In this document: positions 12,101 through 14,993 of the stretch, one piece after another
How positions within the stretch are numbered: position 1 is the stretch's first letter
How the letters are laid out: each line of letters opens with the position of its first letter
Source of the DNA: Rhodospirillaceae bacterium UBA6608
GTDB lineage: Bacteria; Pseudomonadota; Alphaproteobacteria; Rhodospirillales_A; Casp-alpha2
Direction of reading: 5' to 3'
DNA: 17,320 nucleotides
Assembly: GCA_002433335.1 (NCBI GenBank)
Contig: DJHY01000035.1
Span: 1-17,320 of the forward strand
Program-made: the position numbers and the translations under genes
Notes under the pieces: model-generated
What the model was told of the DNA's origin: nothing
What the model saw: only the letters and a program-made list of their open reading frames with translations
Database searches by the model: none

Positions 12101-13077
12101 TCGACGTTTCCGGCGGCACGGATACGCTGTGGTTCCTGCATTCGTTCGAGCTGATGGCGGTCCGCCTGGACGGCACCGATCTGAACTTCGCCTATGAAGA
12201 CACGGATACGGGCTATCTGCATCTGACGACCATCACCAACCACACCACCAATTCCCTCGACTACGTCAAATTCGATTTCGACGAGCAGGCCGCGGGATTG
12301 GAAACCTTCACCGTCGCCAACGGCATGACCGCCGCGACCGGCGATGACACCTTGATCGCGGGCTCGGCCAGCGCCGACATCATGACCGGCGGCACGGGGA
12401 ATGACCTGCTGTTGGGTAACGAAGGCGACGACACCATGATCGGTGGCGACGGCGACGATTACTTCGTCGGCGGCGAAGGCACGGACGACTATCAGGGCGG
12501 TGCGGGTAACGACACCGTGTCGTTCTTCGATGCGACCCAAGGCGTCATCATCGACCTGTCGTCGCCCGGCGGCATCATGGGTGACGACGGCTTCGGCAAT
12601 TACGACACCTTCTCGAGCATCGAAAACGTCGAAGGCAGCCAGCTTGCCGACGAGATCGCGGGCAACGAGCTGTCCAACTATCTGGCCGGGGACGACGGCT
12701 TCGACACCATTACCGGTAACGGCGGCGCCGACATCCTGGAAGGCGGCAACGGGGCCGACACCTTTGTCTACATGTCGGTGGCGGACAGCGGCATCGGCGA
12801 CACCATGCGCGACGTCATCACCGACTTCGAAGCGGCCAGCACCGACCAGATCGACCTGAGCTTTATCGTCGGAACCGACGATTTCAGCTTCATCTCGGGC
12901 GGCGGCGATTTCACCGGCACCATGAATACGGTGCAGGCGCGCTTCAACAACGAGACGAAGATCCTGGAAATCGACACCGACAGCGACATGCAGGCCGATA
13001 TGGAAATCGAACTGCAGGGCGTCGAAGGTGCCGATCTGGACGACACCGACTTCATCGGCAGTCTCAACCCCGCGTAA
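1..13077 (+). CDS. Giant RTX/LamG/cadherin-like surface adhesin, type I secretion substrate (5' partial)
   Basis: The frame is open from base 1 to the TAA at 13075-13077, giving 4358 visible residues with the N terminus missing. The TTG at 19 is in frame but lies inside a domain, so it is not taken as the start. The modules in order are an Ig/cadherin-like end, a beta-solenoid region, three LamG, two cadherin/Ig-like, three LamG, one cadherin-like, two LamG, one cadherin-like, and a long RTX region with GGxGxD-type nonapeptides. The protein is rich in Asp, Gly and Thr, very poor in Lys, and I see no Cys; all are usual in calcium-binding T1SS substrates. It ends in a serralysin-like module with a hydrophobic DFIGSL-type tail, as expected for an uncleaved C-terminal secretion signal. 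The ABC transporter and HlyD adaptor genes follow directly. The inferred role is a cell-surface or released adhesin, with LamG domains possibly binding glycans. RTX export is well supported; the ligand is unknown. Confidence 0.93.
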   Translation, partial: TGDTGALTVDFTTADATPEAAQALARAIAYTNDNLVPETHDRTVQFTVSDGVSGTSVDEVTVEVALEGGLQRNDMNQLNSSADWFDALNWTLGQVPDATTVAIVNSSTYGSTFFNNGGANETVAKLLLNADLFVQAGTLNIVGRTEVETASRLAISNATVQSASDLNVRGELVLEGAASLTQGSTTLDADDAGAYAATMAVLGSGNEVAGELIIAAETTQIASLTIGGDGSVGTAELTVTGNLVNNGDLTIDNAYASYAETYLVVNGGTLVNAGTMTWADTNAGGAFISITGAVDNTGIINANVDATIENTGAIFDTADGEITFGGTSVLSVFGGTMVVGTNTMLTGSASNKIAFADNVTLALESDFTFEAGGPVFDFGDDTVGVTVASTDATPKTFTIANGADLLLGGGDSFASTVTIENDGTLTIHGFDNAIDGNLNILASGVLQLQATDALGDGILALSQATNQGQIILDSIGTSGDIATLSLTGSGLSNAGLLAIRDTSGLGGDRIIEGSVDNAGGTLELQTNVTFQNNGHTFDTSTGTIDFYGTETLSIDGGNLVVGGGTTLNGGGTIEMTGVNGLVLQSDFVLEATAPDLIFAGDTTIVAAAGAGQPSLIIDTGRTLTLDTESVSNTVSLNVFGTLNIEGTDTIIDGPITVQSGGLINIAPGASVSFGDVVDLTGGTLVVGAGATVTINGGVIQNAGVITGEGTIDLSGGATIVGDGIIDIAGNGTGSLTVNGGELALDANAVVNIDITAAGDHDVLSLDTIDLSQANDTLNLNFAAGYDPAVDGDQFTILNYLGHDADLNDDTIPDNIFDNITHNLGPDYVLSADYGSTGLTITVNRTPEATVTTTGTSMQFDGVDDQIVIPVDGTLNSLTSITVEAVVTLTEYPASNARIAENFSPTYEGFSFSISSNGSLYIEVGDGGGSGQLSNYTTIPGVVSPDVPAHVAFTYDGPSGEIVVYVDGVAVDGTAGGVDPVNNMGATTANTVISHPTFPLDGTVDEFRIYDHARTSTEVASDVGGGNTGTAPLVHYDFADGTATNLGSLGAAADGVLGGGLSGPALAFDGTDDFIQADTTGINFTAGFSVEFTLQTTDTVAYLAGVGNSLLDDEFLLFDIGDNVTPSGGLRAGLVGGAYIDSSVALNDGQPHHIAYTFDGASTYKLYIDGVHNGTVSGDPPALTSADLFIGQHFQGTLQYDGAMGDFRIYSDERTATEVAADALGQTTGDNLQIHYDFDPANVVGGAVVNQGALGASADATLGATTAVEATDPTLTDIDDPTAPMAVPLVDQALSFNGSTAVEIADASVVDLTASGGNTLQFFAASDSIVASQAGTFAGLIPGQSFTVSGSLTANDGVYTVASVSPDGTTITVQQTGTLVDTTAMASGANIVSESTSPLATGTGAFTYEAWFNTDSPANPQTILRVGDPAGTGAQIRVTSDGRIQALAPDSTPTTLESSLNLTDGLWHHVAFTHDGAGNLEVFVDGISVATATTTVDPIDVGTVVIGGYTVGNQPFEGEIFDVRTYDVARSQADILSDMNELPDGTDPTLVAAWHLDDLLSGSTDEFRDVSGNGATGVFTGGTATFVETNLMATAEDSVLHGQVVGSDPDNASETFTYGVETQGANGSVAVNPDGTWTYTPNTDFSGTDTFELTVTDSLGASTTKTVTVRVSSVNDAPLVTSINPNATYIEDGDAAIIDDAISISDVDSTDFDTGQLSVSVSANASVGDLLFVDTTGVITLSNDLNPGSIVYVDGIDVGSVNAATTSTNLVFDFGPSATPSLVELLAQSISYRNTDVEPAHSSVTVTFGLSDGDGGAAATFDRVVDITPTNDAPEILGAIQTGHALAFDGVDDMVATSLTALTADFTVEVWFQTGIDPANGNYKPILSKQATAGDNTTATFNLQVDGTGNLNFFMGNGSGYGVDLSSAPLAADTWYHASVTYSSSGEAILYLNGQDVASGTFSGGTVQGNANPIEIGHYNNGADQYYEGQVDEIRVWNDVRTPEEIADNYQSGEVVDPTQSLLAYWKFDDVDENGGVWDHSVAANSFNLPQAVGLDLAGDTQMVNSLGTGAVTGNATVELNVNFNTLGAQQNIIELSDTGGARLMLYVDATNQMQILTAGSPAVYATGVTVEAGIDYHFALTWDGSEVRMIVDGMDVGGTAVTSMAYSGAETTTLTLGSDATSPTSFVTDAVVSDVRVWNVTRSASEVGADMDGPLDPGSNPTMISNLLLDGTAGDTPSTVTDAVDSASVSVTDLGINALSTATYVDYPSVTPDVVPTTSTDTPEIIVPANSAVQGLVFDGTDKITVEGGSFALGSGDFTIEAVVRAGDLVGNQIILDAFNTGADQITFKTVDDKLAIYLKDSNGNFVETQSVTGLLQVGEQYHVAAVVNRATDTVKLLINGQEVTLSAGGDISSLTGTLAPTTPQEAYIGFSTTDGGWEGELAEIRVWSEDRSTAITTDYTATIATPAAEATLEAYWPLDEVSEYDTTPDLSGNGLDGTVAVSPDAPYPVEINPGFVVQEDTPYTSVIVAKDVEGDPLTFTLREGTEHGQLTLSPDGTFTYTPDADFVGSDDFIVSVSDGNGGSDIKSINIYVEDVNDAPVLLGASAAGNVLSFDGIDDAISTAAPVTTATDNFTMEAWLNWDGVDTGTDMAVMFNGDAASSGYGIVMSRTAADTYKISAAFGGDTALLESPYVLSADAWTHVALVRDNGTIKLYIDGYDYSLTEVTGTIETVPTTPTGDLTIGAANESGSTTAFFSGQIDEVRVWDDARTPTEIAAGQNAALSSSEPGLVAYYDFDTINGTTVVNRVAAGQDAEMGDGGSTPSLNPAILGPAITGRALDFQGSSKIISSVDADVLTDTVTVEANIRFNSITGEQDLIELASPDYFPALIVTKISEFDANNPNEIGLAVYDNSGNVTYLASGIPAEAGSWHHVAVSYDGATAILYVDGQATGSLAIAGLSFDSATAVNLYAGANSSLSNHFDGQMSDLRVWDVARSGQEIAESLGDFVDPGHPNLLLNYRLDDGPELTYPTTVFDAVSETTAAISGTADFVSTGPEVYSTDIATSQGVAVNGQLGGFDQEYDSLSFTTATGQATTGGGTVDINADGTFRYVPASGFSGTDSFTVTVFEEYGTLSHTATITVHVEDTADFVFGTAGNDSLVGSLGDDIFYVSAGDDVITTDVVGGSDIIRVGAGFDLLGGVVVGDDVELTVVDLSSDLTYTLTITGHLTPANSVTAIEFDLGDDGTLDHFTIPLGFSNSGSTENLLLAGTGSSDASLTTGSGNDIVLGNDGDDIINAGAGDDIIIGGAGADTMTGGAGQDVFTYDAAGDTLVNAGSRDVITDFNADEDKIDLAEAITLPFTYLGLGTDALFTSLGGAEAVLDGGILKIDSDGNGLTDMEIDITGYTGTFDADNIILNLPGGDNYIYGTGGDDSLTGTTEADSMFGMDGNDTLIGGDGNDLLDGGTGTNVLVGGAGNDYLTGGNRGDNGDDVNIASYANATDGISVSGDVVIGDASVGIDTLGTIDQIIGTDYDDVFNMTGWDNSQFSSFSDPTVGSFNVIRAGAGDDTIIGNGATRVSYRDAAEGVVATLTALGAGTGHAASNAGGLTGQGDSVGLDTFVSGVNELEGSNFDDILTGNDQNNVLRGRAGNDTLDGGGSGLDIDRADYRFASGGITVDMATGQVSNDGDGGIDTLIDIEQVRGSQFDDLFVGNGSGNRFRGEGGADTFTGAAGEERIEYTLGSYESNVTQTDVIVGFESGTDSIRLYGLEGLQVMIEPYPFTTDASVTIANLLADDMVEDRIVFFQDGTDGYLYVKGRGTGSVDYNGTLIKLQGMTTPPVSGDIRGDGGVVLSVTTDGDGSYEGTAGADVMIGTELDEEFLGFDGADTITGGAGEDLFIFTADTDTPFGAPDHITDFDADLAGELIVLDGIIQANQSFVFSADLSSGPANTINAALSGSILQIDLNDDGVFNAGDMEINLAGYTGTLDTSDFLALKSGLNDIDDTLDGTAGDDDFSVSSTSSTVTDISILSPGDSIDVSGGTDTLWFLHSFELMAVRLDGTDLNFAYEDTDTGYLHLTTITNHTTNSLDYVKFDFDEQAAGLETFTVANGMTAATGDDTLIAGSASADIMTGGTGNDLLLGNEGDDTMIGGDGDDYFVGGEGTDDYQGGAGNDTVSFFDATQGVIIDLSSPGGIMGDDGFGNYDTFSSIENVEGSQLADEIAGNELSNYLAGDDGFDTITGNGGADILEGGNGADTFVYMSVADSGIGDTMRDVITDFEAASTDQIDLSFIVGTDDFSFISGGGDFTGTMNTVQARFNNETKILEIDTDSDMQADMEIELQGVEGADLDDTDFIGSLNPA
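199..2535 (+). other. Beta-solenoid, autotransporter-passenger-like region of the adhesin
   Basis: About 780 residues of short, irregular beta repeats rich in Gly, Asn, Thr and hydrophobics, such as NGGTLVNAGT, GNLVNNGDLTI and GGTLVVGAGATVTING. The region opens with a Trp/Asn segment (DWFDALNWTLGQVPDA) of the kind that heads many passenger-like regions in Gram-negative surface proteins. Near 2347-2530 it closes with a segment of the type seen at the end of such passengers (GDQFTILNYLG, then LTITVNRTP). I infer a right-handed beta-helix stalk or binding shaft. No autotransporter beta-barrel is present; the protein ends in RTX repeats instead. Confidence 0.65.
2566..4764 (+). repeat. LamG-like array 1 (three concanavalin A-like domains)
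   Basis: Three consecutive Laminin_G_3-like domains lie at about 2566-3180, 3187-3870 and 3874-4764. Each opens with a strand of the type LxFDGxDD (MQFDGVDD, LAFDGTDD, LSFNGSTA). Each has a central HHIAYTFDG/HHVAFTHDG-type strand followed by xVYVDGV. Each closes with a D-[FV]-R-x-Y-x-x-x-R-[ST] motif, for example EFRIYDHARTSTEV. A Y/W-x-x-D linker then leads to the next domain. The third copy carries an extra inserted segment, described separately. LamG/ConA-like folds often bind carbohydrates or host matrix with calcium; the ligand here is unknown. Confidence 0.85.
3952..4176 (+). other. Small beta module inserted in the third LamG domain
   Basis: Between the first strand of LamG 3 (LSFNGSTAVEIAD) and its next core strand (FTYEAWFNTD) lie about 75 residues that the other LamG copies lack. 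They read as a compact beta unit with the core LIPGQSFTVSGSLTANDGVY followed by TVASVSPDGTTITV. This looks like a nested domain insertion. The boundaries are estimated by comparison with the neighbouring LamG copies; I do not recognise a named family with confidence. Confidence 0.55.
4765..5037 (+). other. Tandem-95/cadherin-like module 1
   Basis: The module begins near the acidic AEDSVL motif, continues with a GSVAVNPDGTWTYTPN strand pair and FSGTDTFELTVTD, and ends with VRVSSVNDAPLV. The order NPDGTWTYTP, then GTDTF, then TVTD, then VNDAP is the hallmark of VCBS/cadherin-like repeats in bacterial adhesins, usually calcium-rigidified spacers. Confidence 0.85.
5038..5505 (+). other. Ig-like module, second copy of the one cut by the window start
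   Basis: The segment starts with an acidic YIEDGDAAIIDDAISISDVD strand and contains SVGDLLFVDTTG and LLAQSISYRNTD. It ends with VTFGLSDGDGG followed by ITPTNDAPEI. It matches the partial module at 1-198 in its second half. It acts as a spacer between a cadherin-like repeat and the second LamG array. Confidence 0.65.
5527..7533 (+). repeat. LamG-like array 2 (three domains)
   Basis: The domains are at about 5527-6159 (LAFDGVDD, then WYHASVTYSSSG, then DEIRVWNDVRTPEEI), 6160-6885 (a divergent start LDLAGD, then YHFALTWDG, then DVRVWNVTRS) and 6886-7533 (LVFDGTDKI, then YHVAAVVNR, then EIRVWSEDRS). The first ends with a LLAYWKFDD linker and the third with LEAYWPLDE plus LSGNGLDG, typical of Laminin_G_3. 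The second lacks the LAYW-type linker, which is degenerate there. The first two are most similar to the two domains of array 3. Confidence 0.85.
7534..7800 (+). other. Tandem-95/cadherin-like module 2
   Basis: The module has the full order: VQEDTPY, then VEGDPLTFTL, then LTLSPDGTFTYTPDADFVG, then DDFIVSVSDGNGGSD, ending in VEDVNDAPVL. It is the best-conserved of the three cadherin-like spacers in the protein and leads directly into LamG array 3. Confidence 0.88.
7828..9174 (+). repeat. LamG-like array 3 (two domains)
   Basis: The domains are at about 7828-8499 (LSFDGIDDAI, then WTHVALVRDNG, then DEVRVWDDARTPTEI, then LVAYYDFD) and 8500-9174 (LDFQGSSKI, then WHHVAVSYDG, then DLRVWDVARSGQEI). 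They align with the first two domains of array 2. The nucleotides encoding the DE[IV]RVW motif at 5968-6018 and 8278-8328 remain clearly similar, so a duplication is likely. Confidence 0.85.
9175..9447 (+). other. Tandem-95/cadherin-like module 3
   Basis: It contains VAVNGQLGGFD, then VDINADGTFRYVPASGFSG, then TDSFTVTVFEEYG, and ends with TVHVEDTADF just before the first RTX motif. The acidic NDAP linker of the other two modules is missing. It serves as the junction between the binding arrays and the RTX region. Confidence 0.8.
9541..9780 (+). other. RTX-associated beta module, copy 1
   Basis: A non-glycine-repeat stretch with GSDIIRVGAGFDLL, then VVGDDVELTVVDL, then LTYTLTITGHLTP, then VTAIEFDLGDDG. 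The pattern of a polar DD-L strand, a TITxH strand and an IEFxxxxDG strand resembles the hemolysin-type calcium-binding-related (HCBP-related) domain. It is matched by a second copy at about 12085-12330. Family membership is inferred from the pattern only. Confidence 0.45.
9940..10254 (+). other. Serralysin-C-terminus-like module, internal copy 1
   Basis: It reads TGGAGQDVFTYD, then RDVITDFNADEDKIDLAEA, then LKIDSDGNGLTDMEIDITG, then YTGTFDADNIIL. This is the order of the peptidase M10 serralysin C-terminal domain, which normally lies at the very end of T1SS substrates. Here it is followed by about 2800 more bases of coding sequence. Confidence 0.65.
11578..11980 (+). other. Serralysin-C-terminus-like module, internal copy 2
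   Basis: An RTX entry (YEGTAGADVMIG, then GGAGEDLFIF) leads to DHITDFDADLAGELIVLD, then LQIDLNDDGVFNAGDMEINL, then AGYTGTLDTSDFLAL. The last phrase closely resembles the real C-terminal end of such substrates, yet the protein runs on for 365 residues. Confidence 0.65.
12061..12330 (+). other. RTX-associated beta module, copy 2
   Basis: It reads LSPGDSIDVSGGTDTLWFL, then MAVRLDGTDLNFAYED, then LTTITNHTTNSLDYVKFDFDE, then LETFTVANG. It matches copy 1 at 9541-9780 in order and spacing (GTD, then a long strand, then a TITxH strand, then a FDxD strand). It leads into an RTX block. Confidence 0.45.
12700..13074 (+). other. Terminal serralysin-like module with T1SS signal
   Basis: The final RTX turn (GGNGADTFVYM) is followed by RDVITDFEAASTDQIDLSFI, then LEIDTDSDMQADMEIELQG and LDDTDFIGSLNPA at the stop. 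The last residues combine an acidic DDTD cluster with a short hydrophobic stretch, as in the uncleaved C-terminal signals of alphaproteobacterial T1SS proteins. It is the third copy of this module and the only one at a true terminus. Confidence 0.7.
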
Positions 13078-13229
13078 CCCCGGCCTGCACCGCACATTCA
13101 CCAATCCTTCACCACGGTTGCATATGGTCGTTCCGGACAACCAGCTGTGCTAATGTTTGCCGCGCGGGGTGCGTTGCGGTATGGATGCCGCTAAGTGATT
13201 GATTTCCCGCCTCGCTTAGGGACTTACAC
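13078..13229. other. Intergenic gap between adhesin and transporter genes
   Basis: A 152-bp gap without coding potential. No stem followed by a T-run is visible, so I see no Rho-independent terminator. An extended -10-like element, TGCTAATGT, lies at 13148-13156 but has no good -35. CTAAGTG (13191-13197) can pair with CGCTTAG (13213-13219) with one G-U, which would cover the first bases of the ribosome site of the next gene. These are weak signals; readthrough from the adhesin is as likely as a separate promoter. Confidence 0.35.
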
Positions 13230-14990
13230 ATGAAGGAATTGCTGAAACGGGTCTTCGCCAATCCGGCGATCGCGACAGAGCTGATCGTCGCGACCCTGTT
13301 CATCAATATCCTGGCCATGGCCAGCCCGCTGTTCGTGATGCAGGTCCTGAACCGCTATGTCAGCCAGGGCGTCGATGCCACGCTGGCGACGCTGTCCAGC
13401 GGCGTTCTGTTGGCCATTACTCTGGAATTCCTGTTCCGGCAGGCGCGCGGCGCATTGGGTCGCGGCGTCAACGTCATGCCCGATGAAAAGCTGGCGATCG
13501 CCGGATACGGCATCCTGACCCGAGCCAAAGCGGGCGACCTGGAACAAATCCCGCCGGAAACCCGGCGCGAAATGGTCAACGGCATGGCTGCGGTCGAACA
13601 GGCCTATTCGTCATCCAACATCGCGACCATTTTAGACGTTCCGTTCTCGCTGATTTTCGTGTTCGTGCTGTACCTGCTGCACCCGTTATTGGCGCTGGTC
13701 GTCGTGGCCTTCCTGATCGGCGTGTTCGCCCTGGGCGTCTACGGCTCGATTTCGATGCAGGAAAAGACGGCGGAGCTTCAGAACGCCACCGGTGTCGGCA
13801 GCGCCCTTTTGGGCACAGCGACGCGCGAGCAGGATTTGGTCCGCGCCTTCAATGCCGGGGGATTTTTGCGCCGCGCCTGGGAAAAGCACGTCCATTCGTC
13901 ACAGCGCCTGCGCCGCGACGTAACCTCGCGCCAGGGCCTGATCCAGACCATCACCCAAAGCGCCAACGGCCTGATGAGCGTCGCCGTGATCACCACCGGC
14001 GCGTTGCTGGTCGTCGGCGGCCACATGGACGTGGGCGGTATGATCGGCGCCAACATCCTGTCGGCCCGGGCCTTGCAGCCGGTCAGCAAACTGTCGCAGT
14101 TGGGCAGCGCCTTCGCCAAGGCCCGCCAGGCTCTCACCCTGTTCGCCGAACTGACCAAGGTTCCGCTGGAATCCGACAAGGGCTCGGCGATCAGCAAGTA
14201 TTCCGGCACCCTTGAGCTGCGCGATCTGGCCTTCGGGTTCAAGGGCGCGCCGATGCCGCTGTTCGAATCCCTGTCCCTGAAGCTGAAGCCCGGCGACGTT
14301 CTATTGGTCGTCGGCGACAACGGCAGCGGCAAATCGACCCTGGCCCGCCTGATCGTGGGTTTGTTGGAACCCGGTCGCGGGCAAATCCTGGTCGACGGCC
14401 TGGACCTGAAGCAGGTCGCCCTGGAATGGTGGCGCCAACAGGTCATCTATATGCCCCAGGAACCGGCCCTTTTGAACGCGACGATTGCCGAAAACCTGGC
14501 GGTCAACGCGCCGAACATCGAAACCTCGGATATGAACCGCCTGATCGACGCCGTGGGCTTGCGCCGCTTCCTCGACGAAAGCCCGCAAAGCTTCGACACC
14601 CCGGTGGTCGACAACGGATGGCGTCTGTCCGAGGGCACGCGGCGGCGGCTGGGCTTGGCCCGCGCCTTGGCGACCAACGGCGCGCTCGCCGTTATCGACG
14701 AGCCGACGGAAAGCCTGGACGCCGACGGCTGCGCCGCCGTTCACAAGATCATGGGCTCGCTGGTTAAACAGGGCCGCACGATCATCATCATGTCCCACGA
14801 CAAGAACATCGTGCGCGGCGCGCATTATCTGCTCGACCTGAACCAGAAGCCGGTGCCGACCCTGCGTCATATTCCGGGCGCAGGCGATGGCAACGCCGCG
14901 AACAAGCCGCCTGCCGCGCCGGCCCCTTCTCCCTCGGCCTCTGAAACACATGCCCCGCAACCTGCGGCACGCGAACGTGGCGGAGACTGA
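13230..14990 (+). CDS. Type I secretion ABC transporter (permease-ATPase)
   Basis: 586 residues with a half-transporter layout. An N-terminal transmembrane domain (about 1-300) starts directly with the first membrane segment at about 15-45, so the C39-like domain of HlyB/LapB-type exporters is absent. The nucleotide-binding domain has a Walker A (GDNGSGKST, K368), Q-loop (MPQEP, Q410), Walker B (AVIDEPT, D490/E491), D-loop (ESLD) and H-loop (MSHDK, H523). The signature motif is LSEGT (466-470) rather than LSGGQ. A Pro/Ala-rich tail follows residue 560. The start is supported by AGGGA at 13218-13222, 7 bases before the ATG. It powers export of the upstream RTX protein from cytoplasm to outside together with the adaptor and an unseen TolC-like channel. 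The family call is certain; specificity is inferred from position. Confidence 0.95.
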   Translation: MKELLKRVFANPAIATELIVATLFINILAMASPLFVMQVLNRYVSQGVDATLATLSSGVLLAITLEFLFRQARGALGRGVNVMPDEKLAIAGYGILTRAKAGDLEQIPPETRREMVNGMAAVEQAYSSSNIATILDVPFSLIFVFVLYLLHPLLALVVVAFLIGVFALGVYGSISMQEKTAELQNATGVGSALLGTATREQDLVRAFNAGGFLRRAWEKHVHSSQRLRRDVTSRQGLIQTITQSANGLMSVAVITTGALLVVGGHMDVGGMIGANILSARALQPVSKLSQLGSAFAKARQALTLFAELTKVPLESDKGSAISKYSGTLELRDLAFGFKGAPMPLFESLSLKLKPGDVLLVVGDNGSGKSTLARLIVGLLEPGRGQILVDGLDLKQVALEWWRQQVIYMPQEPALLNATIAENLAVNAPNIETSDMNRLIDAVGLRRFLDESPQSFDTPVVDNGWRLSEGTRRRLGLARALATNGALAVIDEPTESLDADGCAAVHKIMGSLVKQGRTIIIMSHDKNIVRGAHYLLDLNQKPVPTLRHIPGAGDGNAANKPPAAPAPSPSASETHAPQPAARERGGD

Positions 14991-14993
14991 TCG

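Larger units (their letters stand above)
10468..12675 (+). repeat. Four copies of an RTX-interspersed ASY/VSY...DTL..IE..GS.FDD module
   Basis: Four segments share a core: a D/R-x-A/S-[YF]-x-x-A start, a GI-x-V strand, a variable loop, then DTL-x-x-I-[ED]-x-[VI]-x-G-[ST]-x-[FYL]-x-D and a GN turn. They lie at about 10468-10612 (NIASYANATDGISVSGDV...GIDTLGTIDQIIG), 10723-10914 (RVSYRDAAEGVVATL...NELEGSNFDD), 10984-11142 (RADYRFASGGITVDM...DIEQVRGSQFDD) and 12514-12675 (TVSFFDATQGVIIDL...SIENVEGSQLAD). Such modules commonly alternate with RTX blocks in hemolysin-type proteins. Confidence 0.6.
9451..13074 (+). repeat. RTX calcium-binding region and C-terminal secretion module
   Basis: About 1200 residues hold clusters of hemolysin-type GGxGxDxUx nonapeptides. 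The clusters lie at about 9451-9520, 9832-9957 (GNDGDDIINAGAGDDIIIGG), 10276-10467 (GNDTLIGGDGNDLLDGG), 10678-10723, 10873-10980, 11095-11200, 11578-11694, 12340-12525 (GNEGDDTMIGGDGDDYFVGG) and 12628-12771. Between them lie non-RTX modules described separately. RTX repeats bind calcium and fold outside the cell after export; the last about 60 residues should hold the T1SS signal recognised by the neighbouring ABC transporter. Confidence 0.95.

Noticed and set aside
12082..13140. Antisense frame of 352 codons over the RTX end
   Set aside because: Its repeats are the complement of the RTX glycine-aspartate codons; the sense RTX motifs are unambiguous.
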